Assembly (NCBI RefSeq): GCF_046237625.1
Contig: NZ_CP143545.1
Location: forward strand, 620,001 to 684,000
Origin: Paraperibacillus esterisolvens
GTDB lineage: Bacteria > Bacillota > Bacilli > Bacillales > DSM-1321
DNA: 64,000 nt
Reading direction: 5' to 3'
The position numbers were made by a program, and so were the translations under genes. This document shows, piece after piece, positions 33,481 to 42,638 of this stretch. Under the pieces are notes generated by a model, which searched no databases, was not told the origin of the DNA, and saw only the letters and a list, made by a program, of their open reading frames with translations. Numbering within the stretch: position 1 is the first letter of the stretch; every line of letters begins with the position of its first letter.

Positions 33481-33542
33481 GCGGATCCTCCAAAAGGGGA
33501 CATTTTTAAAATAAGTTTATCCTTTTTCTTCCTCTTTTTCTA

Positions 33543-33559
33543 CTCTATATTGCATAGAG
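33543..33559. promoter_or_regulatory. Inverted repeat between the divergent regulator and MFS genes
   Basis: CTCTAT and ATAGAG flank ATTGC. The site overlaps the sequence just before the MFS ribosome binding site and is a candidate operator, but it is short. Confidence 0.3.
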
Positions 33560-33573
33560 AGGAGGGATAACAG

Positions 33574-34836
33574 ATGACATTTTTTACACTTCATAAAAAC
33601 ATACAAATCCGGATACTTACATCTTTCCTGACACGGGCTGTAGGCTCGATGATTTTTCCGTTCATGGCGATTTATTTTTCCCGTGAGCTTGGAAGCACCC
33701 TGGCCGGGATATTGCTGCTGATCAATGTGGCTGCTTCTATTATTTCAGGATTTTATGGCGGATACATCACCGATAAAGCTGGAAGGAAAAAGGTGCTTGT
33801 GATCGGGCAGATTGCTTCATTGATTTCCTTCATAGTGATGGCAGCAGTGAACTCGCCGTGGTATGGATCGGTGTGGATTACCTTTTACATGATGCTGTTA
33901 AACAGCTTCAGCTCAGGCTTTATCAACCCAGCCGCAGAGGCGATGCTGATTGATGTCAGTACAAAGGAGACACGCACCTTCATGTACAGCATCAATTACT
34001 GGGCCATCAATGCTTCCATCATGATCGGCTCCCTGGCTGGAGGCTTTCTTTTTAAGGAACACAAATTTGAACTCTTCCTGTCCCTGACTTTGATCGGGGT
34101 TCTTACCTTATTATTGATTGTTTTCTTTATGGAGGATCAGTACCAGCCAAAAAAAGGCATAGGAAAGATCAGCGTGTGGAAGGATATGGCCGGGAGCTAT
34201 AGAGCAGTGATGCACAATAAAGCTTTCCTCATCTTCTCACTCGCAAGCATATTCGTCCTGGGTCTGGAGATGCAGCGTAATAATTATATATCTATCAGGC
34301 TTGAACAAGGATTTCCACCAATGGAACTGGCAATATTTGGAGTAGGCTTCCATGTTGATGGAATAAGGATGTTCAGCTTTCTGACGACAGAAAATACGTT
34401 GATCATCGTCATGTTCACAGTCTTGATGGCCGCCTGGGTGACCCGGTTTCGGGAAAAGAACATCCTGAACATCGGGATCTTTGCCCAGGTGGCAGGTTAC
34501 TCTGTATTGGCCGCGGGCAATTCGATCTGGCTCCTTTTAGCGGCCGGGCTGATCCAGACAATCGGCGAAATGATGTATGTGCCGGTCAGGCAAAGCTTGA
34601 TGGCGGATTTAATGGAGGAGGATTCAAGAGGTGCCTATATGGCTGTCAACGGCCTTGTCTTTCAAGGGGCCAAACTGCTTGGCGCAGCAGGGATCATATT
34701 GGGTGCAGCATGGGGTCCTGCCGGGATGATAGCCGTGTATATCGTTTGCGGAATGGTATCATTGGTATTATTTGCAGCGGCAGTAAAAGACAGCAGGGTG
34801 AAGGATTCTGCCAGCAGGGCTGAGAGCGCAACTTGA
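33574..34836 (+). CDS. MFS transporter (MdtH-like)
   Basis: A 420-residue, roughly 12-helix major facilitator. The cytoplasmic loop between helices 2 and 3 reads GGYITDKAGRKKVLVIGQ, matching the MFS motif GxxxDRxGRR. The TRAVGSMIFPFMAIYFSRELG opening is characteristic of the MdtH/YfnC-like drug and sugar exporters of Bacillus. The gene is divergent from the SgrR-like regulator, whose product probably responds to its substrate. AGGAGGG precedes ATG 33574. The tail (about 405-420) is hydrophilic. The substrate is not known; by analogy with SgrR-SetA it could be an efflux route for a toxic metabolite. Confidence 0.85.
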   Translation: MTFFTLHKNIQIRILTSFLTRAVGSMIFPFMAIYFSRELGSTLAGILLLINVAASIISGFYGGYITDKAGRKKVLVIGQIASLISFIVMAAVNSPWYGSVWITFYMMLLNSFSSGFINPAAEAMLIDVSTKETRTFMYSINYWAINASIMIGSLAGGFLFKEHKFELFLSLTLIGVLTLLLIVFFMEDQYQPKKGIGKISVWKDMAGSYRAVMHNKAFLIFSLASIFVLGLEMQRNNYISIRLEQGFPPMELAIFGVGFHVDGIRMFSFLTTENTLIIVMFTVLMAAWVTRFREKNILNIGIFAQVAGYSVLAAGNSIWLLLAAGLIQTIGEMMYVPVRQSLMADLMEEDSRGAYMAVNGLVFQGAKLLGAAGIILGAAWGPAGMIAVYIVCGMVSLVLFAAAVKDSRVKDSASRAESAT

Positions 34837-34962
34837 GGAAGAGTGAAAAAAATAGGACGCCGGGGGCCAGCCTCCGGCGTCATTTGCATGGAGAAAGGGT
34901 TTATTCTAAATGAAGTTTTTTATATAATAGACTCACAACATAATATGGAGGGTGAAGATCTT

Positions 34963-35790
34963 TTGGCCTCAATAAAAGATATAGCAGATGCGCTTACAAA
35001 AAATGCGGAAAGCATCGCTGAAGAGATGGTCGATGAAATTGTCAAACGATTCCCTGTGGAAGTTCCCCAGAATGAAATAAATAATGCCAAGATTATATAT
35101 AAAGGATTTCTCGGATTCATGGGAGAGCTCCTCGACTGCAGAGAAGAGAAAGTCCCTGAAGGCCTTTTGTCCTGGAGCAAAGAAAATGGCGAGAGGGAGG
35201 CTTCTGATACAGGAAGGCTGTCCGGTGTCATTTCGAGATATCCTGACACCCGGATTGTTTTCACCGAGCATATATCACGCCTCTGCCTGGCTGAGGGCCT
35301 GAGCGCTTGTGATACAATCACCATCATTACACGGATTAACTATTTCCTGGACTTAAGCATAAATGAAACGGTCTATGCTTTTGAAAGGCATACAGACAAG
35401 GTGATAAGGGACGCGCAGGATGAACTGAATTATCTGTCGGCCCCTATAGTTCCTATACAAGATGAAATCGCCGTCCTGCCGCTGATTGGAAAGATTGACT
35501 ATGACCGGGCATCGCTAATCCTGGAAAAAGTGGTCCCGAAGGTTTCAAAACTGCAAGTAACCTGCCTGATCCTTGATTTCTCCGGAATCTTTACCATAGA
35601 TGCTTCAGTTGCAAAGCATATTTTTGATATCCATAATGTCCTCCGCCTGATCGGCGTAAAGTCCATAGCTACCGGTATCCGCCCGGAACTCGCCCGGCTC
35701 GCGGCCGAAAGCGGAATCGATCTGTCAGCGATCACTGCGTTTGCAACTGTCAGGGAAGCCATCGACAGCATGAAGGATGCGGGAAGATAA
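34963..35790 (+). CDS. RsbR-like stressosome protein (N-terminal globin-like region, C-terminal STAS)
   Basis: A 275-residue RsbR paralogue. The N-terminal 140 residues form a helical sensor region (KDIADALTKNAESIAEEMVDEIVKRFP). The STAS domain runs from about 160 to 275, with APIVPIQDEIAVLPLIGKID and LILDFSGIFTIDASVAKHIFDIHNVLRLIGVKSIATGIRPELARLA. RsbR proteins, with RsbS, build the stressosome that controls sigma-B. The first phosphosite region, usually D-x-T-G, reads DFSG here, with Ser in place of Thr. No rsbS or rsbT gene is nearby, so it is an orphan paralogue. TTG 34963 is eight bases after GGAGGG; the ATG at 34945 lacks a ribosome binding site. Confidence 0.85.
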   Translation: MASIKDIADALTKNAESIAEEMVDEIVKRFPVEVPQNEINNAKIIYKGFLGFMGELLDCREEKVPEGLLSWSKENGEREASDTGRLSGVISRYPDTRIVFTEHISRLCLAEGLSACDTITIITRINYFLDLSINETVYAFERHTDKVIRDAQDELNYLSAPIVPIQDEIAVLPLIGKIDYDRASLILEKVVPKVSKLQVTCLILDFSGIFTIDASVAKHIFDIHNVLRLIGVKSIATGIRPELARLAAESGIDLSAITAFATVREAIDSMKDAGR

Positions 35791-35859
35791 GCATCCAAAA
35801 ATTCTGGGAAAGCATCCCACTCTAAGATATGGGATGGTGCTGCATCATTTGTATACAGT

Positions 35860-35893
35860 AAAAGACTCTGGAAAGATCCCAGCGTCTTTTTAC
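35860..35893. terminator. Bidirectional terminator
   Basis: AAAAGACTCTGG (35860-35871) and CCAGCGTCTTTTT (35880-35892) pair with one mismatch between two convergent genes. Confidence 0.8.
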
Positions 35894-36366
35894 TTTTTTA
35901 AGATAAATGAATCCTGTACGGTGCCGACTGTTTCGTCTGAATAATCCACCGTTCCCGCTAACTTATTCAGAAGGGCAGGTTTCTGGTCCCCATAAGAATA
36001 CTGAACTACATGTGTTCCTTCTGCCACACCATTTTTCAGGGGGATATCTATATCAGTAGTGCCCGTGTTTCTTTCTAAGCGGTATTCCGTTGAGCCGTAT
36101 TCATAATAACCTAATACAACTCTAACGTCTTTAGGAGGGGATTCCTGCTTCCAGGTAATTTTAATTTTGTGAGTTTCATAAGCTCTTTTATCATCCTTTA
36201 AATAATTGCCTTTCACTTGATCGGAAACCGTAAATGCATTCCCGTCACTTTGTCCCTTAAATTCAGCGGTGTAACTCACCTTGTTTTTGTCTATCTGTTC
36301 CTTTGAAGAACAGCCTGCAGCAATGAGAAGCATAAAAATGATTGAATATACTGTCAGCACTCTCAT
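35890..36366 (-). CDS. Hypothetical lipoprotein
   Basis: A 158-residue precursor with a lipoprotein signal: a basic start, a hydrophobic stretch VYSIIFMLLIAAGC and lipobox Cys at residue 19. The mature part is hydrophilic and rich in beta-strand patterns (VSYTAEFKGQSDGNAFTVSDQVKGNYL, VRVVLGYYEYGSTEYRLERNTG, TTDIDIPLKNGVAEGTHVVQYSYGDQK), consistent with a small beta-sandwich. No catalytic motif is visible. It should be anchored on the outer face of the membrane. It is monocistronic, and I do not recognise the family. Confidence 0.75.
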   Translation of the reverse strand: MRVLTVYSIIFMLLIAAGCSSKEQIDKNKVSYTAEFKGQSDGNAFTVSDQVKGNYLKDDKRAYETHKIKITWKQESPPKDVRVVLGYYEYGSTEYRLERNTGTTDIDIPLKNGVAEGTHVVQYSYGDQKPALLNKLAGTVDYSDETVGTVQDSFILKK

Positions 36367-36556
36367 CTATTACAACTCCTTATTATTCAGTGGATTTTTT
36401 TAAAGAGTACAAAAGATCTGCAGGGGCAAACAAAGTGCCTTCCAGTGGATGGAAGGCATCTAACGTGCAATCTGCGTGCTCTTTGTCAGACTGGACAATG
36501 AATCTAGCTGATTTAGATATGAGTTTCTCCAGGATTAATGGAGAACCTCTACTCTC

Positions 36557-36712
36557 TTAAACTGCTCGTTTTTCTATCTGCTCCTGCTCCGGACAGGGGC
36601 TGCCGCTGATGAACTTCCGGGCCTCATCCGTCAAAAACCCGGAGGTGGTAGTACAGCTCTCAGAAGTGGCGGGCAGTGTGCCGCTGCCATCATAGTAACA
36701 AGGCTTTTCCAT
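36557..36712 (-). CDS. Small Cys-containing protein (51 residues)
   Basis: The ATG at 36712 follows GGGAAGGATGAT. The frame encodes MEKPCYYDGSGTLPATSESC and continues to a TAA at 36557-36559, 51 residues in all, with Cys at 5, 20 and 40, and a charged C-terminal helix (EQEQIEKRAV). It occupies the middle of a 530-base gap between the lipoprotein and the Mpo1-like gene. There is no signal peptide or membrane segment. The Cys pattern could bind a metal, but no family is recognised. Confidence 0.5.
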   Translation of the reverse strand: MEKPCYYDGSGTLPATSESCTTTSGFLTDEARKFISGSPCPEQEQIEKRAV

Positions 36713-36896
36713 TTCATATCATCCTTCCCGGGAAGCTTATATGAAGTAAAAGCTGATAATGTAGATCTGTCTTAATTATATAGGTAAATCTCCCTAAAAT
36801 ACACAGAATTTTTAGAAAAAATACCTATTTTGAGTAAAGAGGAGATTGCACAATATATGTAGAATATTGTAAAAAAGCTTGAAGGGGGAAAGGGAT

Positions 36897-37229
36897 ATGT
36901 ACTTCACTGATTATGAAGCATTCTGGCTCTTTTATCTGACTCAGCATAGCAAGGGTACGACCAGGGCCTGGCATTTTGCCGGCACAAGTCTTGTCTTTGT
37001 ATTTATTCTTTGGGCTGTTATCTCGCAAAACTATTGGCTCCTGATACTTGCACCTGTCACGGCCTATGCGCTTGCATGGTTCAGTCACTTTTTCATTGAA
37101 GGCAATAAGCCTGCCACATTTGGCCATCCAGTCTGGTCTCTGCGGGCTGACTTCAGAATGTACCGTCTGGCGCTTCTCGGCAGGCTTGGCAAGGAAATCG
37201 AGAGGGCGGGGTCTGAACTGCGCACTTAG
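36897..37229 (+). CDS. Mpo1-like / DUF962 membrane protein
   Basis: A 110-residue protein of the DUF962 (Mpo1-like) family. It opens with DYEAFWLFYLTQHSKGTTRAWHFAGT, containing two His of the family's iron-binding set, and continues with two membrane helices (SLVFVFILWAVISQNYWLLILAPVTAYALAW) and FSHFFIEGNKPATFGHPVWSLRADFRMY, with two further His. In yeast, Mpo1 is an Fe-dependent dioxygenase in 2-hydroxy fatty acid alpha-oxidation; the bacterial role is unproven. AGGGGG lies eight bases before ATG 36897. It is monocistronic, with a terminator at 37239. Confidence 0.85.
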   Translation: MYFTDYEAFWLFYLTQHSKGTTRAWHFAGTSLVFVFILWAVISQNYWLLILAPVTAYALAWFSHFFIEGNKPATFGHPVWSLRADFRMYRLALLGRLGKEIERAGSELRT

Positions 37230-37238
37230 CTTCCATGA

Positions 37239-37270
37239 CCCGTTCCTTTGGGGGAACGGTTATTTTTTTG
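37239..37270 (+). terminator. Terminator of the Mpo1-like gene
   Basis: CCGTTCC (37240-37246) and GGAACGG (37253-37259) form the stem, followed by TTATTTTTTT. Confidence 0.85.
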
Positions 37271-37515
37271 ATGCCAGGGCGTGTACATAATTTTTTTTAT
37301 CAATCATAATTTGTTTTATGCAAGTAAATTGTGGAAAGTAAATAGGTAGGAATGTACATCCTAAGGAAGGGACAGCGGGATTTTACATAAAAATCATCAA
37401 GGCTTCGTTAAATATGTATTGTGTTTGAAACAATCCGAAATATTTTTGTAAAAAAGTTTTGTTAGAATATGAGTATAATATCCCATCATTCTTTTAATCA
37501 ATACGGAGGTTAATT

Positions 37516-40254
37516 ATGACTTTGGAAAAGCAATTGGTCGCTAAGACTTTTTATGAAGCTTTTTTGCCAGAAAATAGTTCCGGGCATGCTGAATCACTGC
37601 TTGGAGAAGCGCTTTTCCTGGGGCGGACTGATGAAACTGTAGATCTTTCAAATATTCGGTTTGCACAAGGTGAAGTATATTACCATAATAAAGATTATGA
37701 ATCTGCAATTTTTAAGTGGGAGCGCGTTTCCAATGCATTGAAGCTTTGGGCCGATAAAAATATCGGGGACGCCCATTATGAAGAGGGAAACCTGACTGAA
37801 GCTGAGGGCGTTTATCTATCCATTGACACACATGATCCCACTCTCAGATCGGAAACTGCACTTCAGCTTTTTTCCCTGTACATCAAACAGGAAAAAAATG
37901 AATCGGCCGACAAGGTCATAAAAAAGATTGCCAGTGAACACCCGGAATATCCAACCCTTACTGAAATTGCAAGGGTATTTTATGAGGAGAATCAGGACTG
38001 GCACAGTGCGGTTGAACTGGCGGCCAGCGAGTCTGTACGCACGAGGGCGGGCGCATGGTTCAATATCCTGATTTCCTATATCAAGGCGGGAAAAGCCTCC
38101 GGTTTTGGACCCGAATACTTTAATCCGGCCATCGGAGCGGCAGAAAAAACAGATGACAGGATCTTTGAAGAGCTGACGGCAGCGTTATGGGAGAACTTCC
38201 GGGAACAAGAGGCCTATCTCGACTGGATCGTCAACATCAATAAACTTCTGGCCTCTATGGATATTCCTTCTCATTCCTGGCAAAGGCTTTCGCCTCTGTT
38301 CAGGGAAACTTATCTTTATTTGGTAGGCGGTTCCTATACACTTAAAGAAATCGACCACATCGTTCCCGGGCATGCTTCCGCCTGGCTTCTGCTCGCTGAT
38401 GATCAGGATCTTTTGTTTGCCTCATCTGCAGTTCTTGCCTGGAGTGAGCTATTTCCGGAAAGCATCGGCCAGGATACGGTTCATACGGCTGAACAGTCCA
38501 TTTACCAATCAGATAAACAATATGACGGCCTGAAAAAGGGTATGGAACTGTATGAATCGATCACATCCTGGGCGGGAGGGAATTCAGTGGCAGTTGATGC
38601 CAATGAGGATTGGATCATAAGGGAGCTGATGAATCTTGACTCGCGCCATGTTATGGTTGCGGCAGCCTCTGGCAATGGAAAGTTCACGTTTTCAAACTCA
38701 ATACTGGGCGAGAGTATCCTGAATGCCGACACTTCAGGCATGATTGCTTTTAAGAATCATCAGGAGACCCTTATCAAACATCATGCAGAAGACGGAAAGA
38801 ATCTTACCTTTAAAGATTTTTATGATGTGACAAGCCGCAGGCAGAGACAGGGAGATCTCATTGAGTTCAATCTGCCGTCAAAGTTCCTTCGGGAGAACAG
38901 GCTTATGCTTCTTGAGACGCCGGTCTTCAATGAACACAATACTGATATCAATCCAGTATTCTCTTATCTGCATTTTGCGGACAGCCTGCTGTATATCCTG
39001 AATGCCGATGATCCCTTCTCGGAAGAAGACAGGGAAATCTTGCTGAAAATCAGAGAGCAGGCCCCGGATCTGCCGCTACACTTCATCATCAACAGCATGG
39101 ATGCTTATTATGGCAAGGAGGCAGCCACCCGTGTTGTAAAGGAAACCCTGGAGACGATTCAATCCTATTTCCCTAACGCCGGCATCTTCCCTTATTCTTC
39201 GGAAGAAGGCAGCTTCAAAGGATTCAGGGAGCTTGGCGAATTCATTGAATGGGGCTTTTCCCGGGGGAATTTCGAGAAGGAGCGCACGGCAAAGCTCTTA
39301 TTCTATATCCGCCAGGTCTTAAAGGGACTGGTCCAAAAGCGCGTTGAGAATGAAAAGAAACTGGATCATCAGATCGGCTGGGATGTAGATATGCTCAGCA
39401 AGCTAAAAGGGGCAAGCCACCAGCTGGACGACTTTGAAAAAGGGAAGGCAGCACGCATTCAGACGACCTTCTCGTCCATCAAGGCCAAGGTCAGGGCTGA
39501 GATGGAAGCCAAAATCCCTAAAATCCTGCAGAAAACGTCGGATATCATTACAGAGGACAGCAATTACGCTGACCTGGAGCGTAAGCTGAATATGGAGATG
39601 AATGATCGGGTGGAAAGCTATATTGACAGAGATATCTTGCCGAGATTTTATCTCTCCCTTCAGGAATGGATCAAGACGGCTGCAGTTGAATTCAATGAAG
39701 GCCAGCAATTCCTCGATGAAATGAAGGATGGCTTCAATAAGCTGTATGGAAATGAGCAATTCGAGCTTAAGGGCGACTTCAGGGTGCTGGATGACTGGCG
39801 CCGCGATTCAGACCGCATGACGGGCGGCTACAGCCAGGAACAGTTTTCTTTCTTGAACCGCTCGCCGCAGCAGATGCTGTTGAAGGGTGCCGGCAGACTC
39901 TTCGGAGCCATTTCACAGAACAATACGATGCTTCACAGCAAATATAAGCAATATGTAGAAAATGAAGATTACAGTGAAGCTGCAAGGAAGGTGACGGATA
40001 AATTCCTCATGCAGTTCGACATGTTTGAAAAATCCCTGGAACGCGATGTGAGGATGTTCTTCAAGGAGCCAAACAAGGAAATCAATGGAGCAATCGAAGA
40101 CACAGAGAAGGCCATAACGGAGAATACCTCCACTCTTGAGGGGCTGAAACAGAATCCGTCAGCCTACTTTGATCCGCTTACCCTCTTTGAAGTCAGACTG
40201 CGCTCCTGTGAATGGATTATGATTGTGGATAAAGAAGTACAGTATATTTACTAA
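37516..40254 (+). CDS. TPR-containing dynamin-like protein with degenerate GTPase motifs
   Basis: A 912-residue protein. Residues 1-150 contain tetratricopeptide-like helix pairs (GEVYYHNKDYESAIFKWERVSN, GDAHYEEGNLTEAEGVYLSI). At about 380 a GTPase-like core begins: P-loop AAASGNGKFTFSNSILG, where Phe replaces the Ser/Thr that should follow GK; the expected DxPG (G3) reads LETPVFNEHN; G4 is INSMD where NKxD or TKxD is usual. Residues about 600-900 are long helices (KKLDHQIGWDVDMLSKLKGASHQLDDFEKG...), the stalk-like arrangement of bacterial dynamin-like proteins. It looks like a dynamin relative that may bind nucleotide poorly or not at all. It is monocistronic; a MITE sits between its stop and its terminator. 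A membrane or defence role is speculation. Confidence 0.75.
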   Translation: MTLEKQLVAKTFYEAFLPENSSGHAESLLGEALFLGRTDETVDLSNIRFAQGEVYYHNKDYESAIFKWERVSNALKLWADKNIGDAHYEEGNLTEAEGVYLSIDTHDPTLRSETALQLFSLYIKQEKNESADKVIKKIASEHPEYPTLTEIARVFYEENQDWHSAVELAASESVRTRAGAWFNILISYIKAGKASGFGPEYFNPAIGAAEKTDDRIFEELTAALWENFREQEAYLDWIVNINKLLASMDIPSHSWQRLSPLFRETYLYLVGGSYTLKEIDHIVPGHASAWLLLADDQDLLFASSAVLAWSELFPESIGQDTVHTAEQSIYQSDKQYDGLKKGMELYESITSWAGGNSVAVDANEDWIIRELMNLDSRHVMVAAASGNGKFTFSNSILGESILNADTSGMIAFKNHQETLIKHHAEDGKNLTFKDFYDVTSRRQRQGDLIEFNLPSKFLRENRLMLLETPVFNEHNTDINPVFSYLHFADSLLYILNADDPFSEEDREILLKIREQAPDLPLHFIINSMDAYYGKEAATRVVKETLETIQSYFPNAGIFPYSSEEGSFKGFRELGEFIEWGFSRGNFEKERTAKLLFYIRQVLKGLVQKRVENEKKLDHQIGWDVDMLSKLKGASHQLDDFEKGKAARIQTTFSSIKAKVRAEMEAKIPKILQKTSDIITEDSNYADLERKLNMEMNDRVESYIDRDILPRFYLSLQEWIKTAAVEFNEGQQFLDEMKDGFNKLYGNEQFELKGDFRVLDDWRRDSDRMTGGYSQEQFSFLNRSPQQMLLKGAGRLFGAISQNNTMLHSKYKQYVENEDYSEAARKVTDKFLMQFDMFEKSLERDVRMFFKEPNKEINGAIEDTEKAITENTSTLEGLKQNPSAYFDPLTLFEVRLRSCEWIMIVDKEVQYIY

Positions 40255-40261
40255 ATTAAAA

Positions 40262-40431
40262 GGCTGTTTTCGCATATATTGTGGCTATTGGACAAGAAAG
40301 TGGATTTCCGCTGCAGTCACTCGCTTTCCGCGGGGCGGGAGTCTTCCTCCTTCCGCTCCAATCCGCTTGCTTAATAATTTTGTTTTTCTCAGAGGACTCA
40401 TCCAAAGACAACAGGATTATAGAAAAGAGCC
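40262..40431. repeat. MITE-like repeat copy D (best-preserved ends)
   Basis: Terminal inverted repeats GGCTGTTTTC (40262-40271) and GAAAAGAGCC (40422-40431) match at nine of ten positions. Inner arms AAGAAAGTGGATT and AATCCGCTTGCTT flank a short core with CGCTTTCCGCGGGGCGGGAG. At 170 bases and with no open frame, it is a non-autonomous element or its derivative. Confidence 0.75.
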
Positions 40432-40432
40432 A

Positions 40433-40463
40433 AAAAAATGACTCCGTTGTGGAGTCATTTTTT
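40433..40463 (+). terminator. Terminator beyond the MITE
   Basis: AAAATGACTCC (to 40445) and GGAGTCATTTTTTT (from 40451) pair around GTTGT. It probably belonged to the dynamin-like gene before the repeat inserted. Confidence 0.85.
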
Positions 40464-40607
40464 TTCTGATGAGATTCTCCTGCCTGGCTTATACAATTGT
40501 TCGAAGTCCCGTATGCTCTTTTGCCCATATGGGATTCTTCTGCACTGAAAATTATGGAGGAATACCTGAAATTTTAGCGAAATAAATCATAAGGAGGCGA
40601 GTCTAAG

Positions 40608-42602
40608 ATGTTCGATAAATGGAGAAGGGCGATAAAAGAAGAATTTTCAAAGAGGCAGGCATACCGTTACGCAGATCGAATTTCCCAATATCACCGCATC
40701 CAGGCTTCACCTGGGTACCGGGCTGCAGCCGGCGAGGTGATTCAGCTTTTAAAAAGGGATGGAGTCGAGGCGGAGTTAATTTCGTATCCCGCTGAGTTTG
40801 GCGGCCGTCTATTGTCTCACCGCACCTTCAAAGAATGGCATTGCCGCTCGGCTGAATTATGGGTTGAAACACCGGTGCGCGAGAGGATCGCCAGGTTTGA
40901 GGAAGAAGAAATCTCCCTGGTTCAGCGGAGTATCTCTACGCCCCCGGAAGGAATCCGGGCTGAACTGGCTGTAGTTGAAAATGGAAATGAAGAGGCTGGA
41001 TACGAGGGCCTGGATATCAAGGGGAAGCTTGTGCTTGTGCAGGGTGCGCCTGCGCTTGTCCATGCTTTGGCAGTGGAGAAATACGGGGCAGCAGGATTGA
41101 TTTTTGAAAACCTTAACGATTATCCTCCGCTTCGTACCAGGATGGATATGCCTGATACACGGCAGTATACCTCCTTTTGGTGGGATAGCGAAGAACAGCC
41201 TAAAACATTTGGTTTCGTGGTATCCCCAAGGATCGCAAACAAGCTGAAAGAGCTTGCCGGGAAACAAAAAGTGATTCTGACAGCCAGGGTGGATGCAAAG
41301 CTTTATGATGGGCACTACGAAAACATTGAATATTTTATCCCTGGAAAAAAGGAGAAAGAAATCCTGCTGGTGAGCCATCTTTGCCACCCTTATCCGGGAG
41401 GTCAGGATAATTCGTCAGGACCGGGCACCCTGATGGAGGTCATGAGGACTCTGACAAAGCTTATCAAAACAGGAATCCTCCCTGAGCCGGAGTTTGGCAT
41501 CCGGTTTTTAATGATGCCGGAAATGTACGGAACCTGTGCCTATTTGGATCAGCATCCTGAGCGGATTCCTCATACCATCGCGGCGCTTAACCTGGATATG
41601 GTCGGTGCAGACCAGGCTAAAGGCGGCGGGCCGCTGTGTGTGGAACAGCCGCCTATGGCTGTTCCAACCTTCACAGACCGGTATTTATACTATATCATTC
41701 ATGAACTCTCAACAAATGCCGCAAACTTCACAGGCACATCTCAGTACAGTACCATTCATCATTTGCGGACCCGCCATTCCGGAGGCAGCGACCATTACAT
41801 CTTGTCAGATTCGTCCATAGGCATTCCCTGCCCAATGCTGATTCAATGGCCTGACCGGCACTACCATACCACATCTGATACGACGGCCAACCTGGATGGG
41901 GCGATGATGGGGCTTGTGGGGCAGGCTGCCGCCTTATATTGCTATGGACTGGCGAATGGAAGTGAGGAGGACTGGATTTCCTACCTGTTCCATCACAGCA
42001 GCACAATTTCATCAGAGCTGTCTTCTGCAAAAGAATGGATAATGAGGCAGTCATTTTCAGCGGCTGAGGCCAAAAAAGCGGTCGATCATTTTTGCTTATA
42101 TGAAAAACAGGCATTGGAAGAGCTGGGACGCTATGCAGCCCTTAGAGGATTTGCCAAGGCTTTAGATCTCGCTGACTGGGCAATGGACATGCATAAAAAA
42201 CAGGCGGAGCTGTGTTCCGAGATGGCCGACAGGGAGCTGATGCTCCACGGAAGACAAGAACTGGTACAGGATGAGTCTCCGCCTGCATGGCAAGAGGCCG
42301 TGTATTCCCGCTGCATCCGCGGACCCCTGCGTCTTTTTGACGAGCTTGAGAGTCTTTCGCTGGAAGAGAAGCTGAAATGGTACTGTGAGTATGAAAGTAC
42401 TGTGCCGGTGGGATATTCCGATTTTATCTTCAATTGGATGGACGGAAGGCGCACTGCTGGAGAAATTGTGGCGCTGGTCCAGCTTGAAACCGGCCAGCAT
42501 CACCCTATTTATGCCGAGAAACTGCTGGAGCTGTGCCTTGACCTAGGAATCACAAAGAAGGCGGGGGTGGCTGAAAGCAGCCAGGCTAAGATGCATTCAT
42601 GA
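40608..42602 (+). CDS. M28-type zinc aminopeptidase with a PA-like domain
   Basis: A 664-residue cytoplasmic protein with no signal peptide. Residues about 100-240 form a protease-associated-like insert (IKGKLVLVQGAPALVHALAVEKYGAAGLIFENLNDYPP). The M28 metal site follows: VSHLCHPYPGGQDNSSGPGTLMEVMRTL (His, Asp), FLMMPEMYGTCAYL (Glu), LNLDMVGADQ (Asp) and RHYHTTSDTTANLD (last His). A helical C-terminal part (about 450-650) ends in YSDFIFNWMDGRRTAGEIVALVQLETG, which resembles a small winged-helix. It releases N-terminal residues from peptides; the natural substrate is unknown. AAGGAGGCGAG lies 8-12 bases before the ATG. A DinB gene follows 36 bases downstream. Confidence 0.8.
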   Translation: MFDKWRRAIKEEFSKRQAYRYADRISQYHRIQASPGYRAAAGEVIQLLKRDGVEAELISYPAEFGGRLLSHRTFKEWHCRSAELWVETPVRERIARFEEEEISLVQRSISTPPEGIRAELAVVENGNEEAGYEGLDIKGKLVLVQGAPALVHALAVEKYGAAGLIFENLNDYPPLRTRMDMPDTRQYTSFWWDSEEQPKTFGFVVSPRIANKLKELAGKQKVILTARVDAKLYDGHYENIEYFIPGKKEKEILLVSHLCHPYPGGQDNSSGPGTLMEVMRTLTKLIKTGILPEPEFGIRFLMMPEMYGTCAYLDQHPERIPHTIAALNLDMVGADQAKGGGPLCVEQPPMAVPTFTDRYLYYIIHELSTNAANFTGTSQYSTIHHLRTRHSGGSDHYILSDSSIGIPCPMLIQWPDRHYHTTSDTTANLDGAMMGLVGQAAALYCYGLANGSEEDWISYLFHHSSTISSELSSAKEWIMRQSFSAAEAKKAVDHFCLYEKQALEELGRYAALRGFAKALDLADWAMDMHKKQAELCSEMADRELMLHGRQELVQDESPPAWQEAVYSRCIRGPLRLFDELESLSLEEKLKWYCEYESTVPVGYSDFIFNWMDGRRTAGEIVALVQLETGQHHPIYAEKLLELCLDLGITKKAGVAESSQAKMHS

Positions 42603-42638
42603 TATAATGCAGACAAAAAGCATACTGGAGGGGATAGA

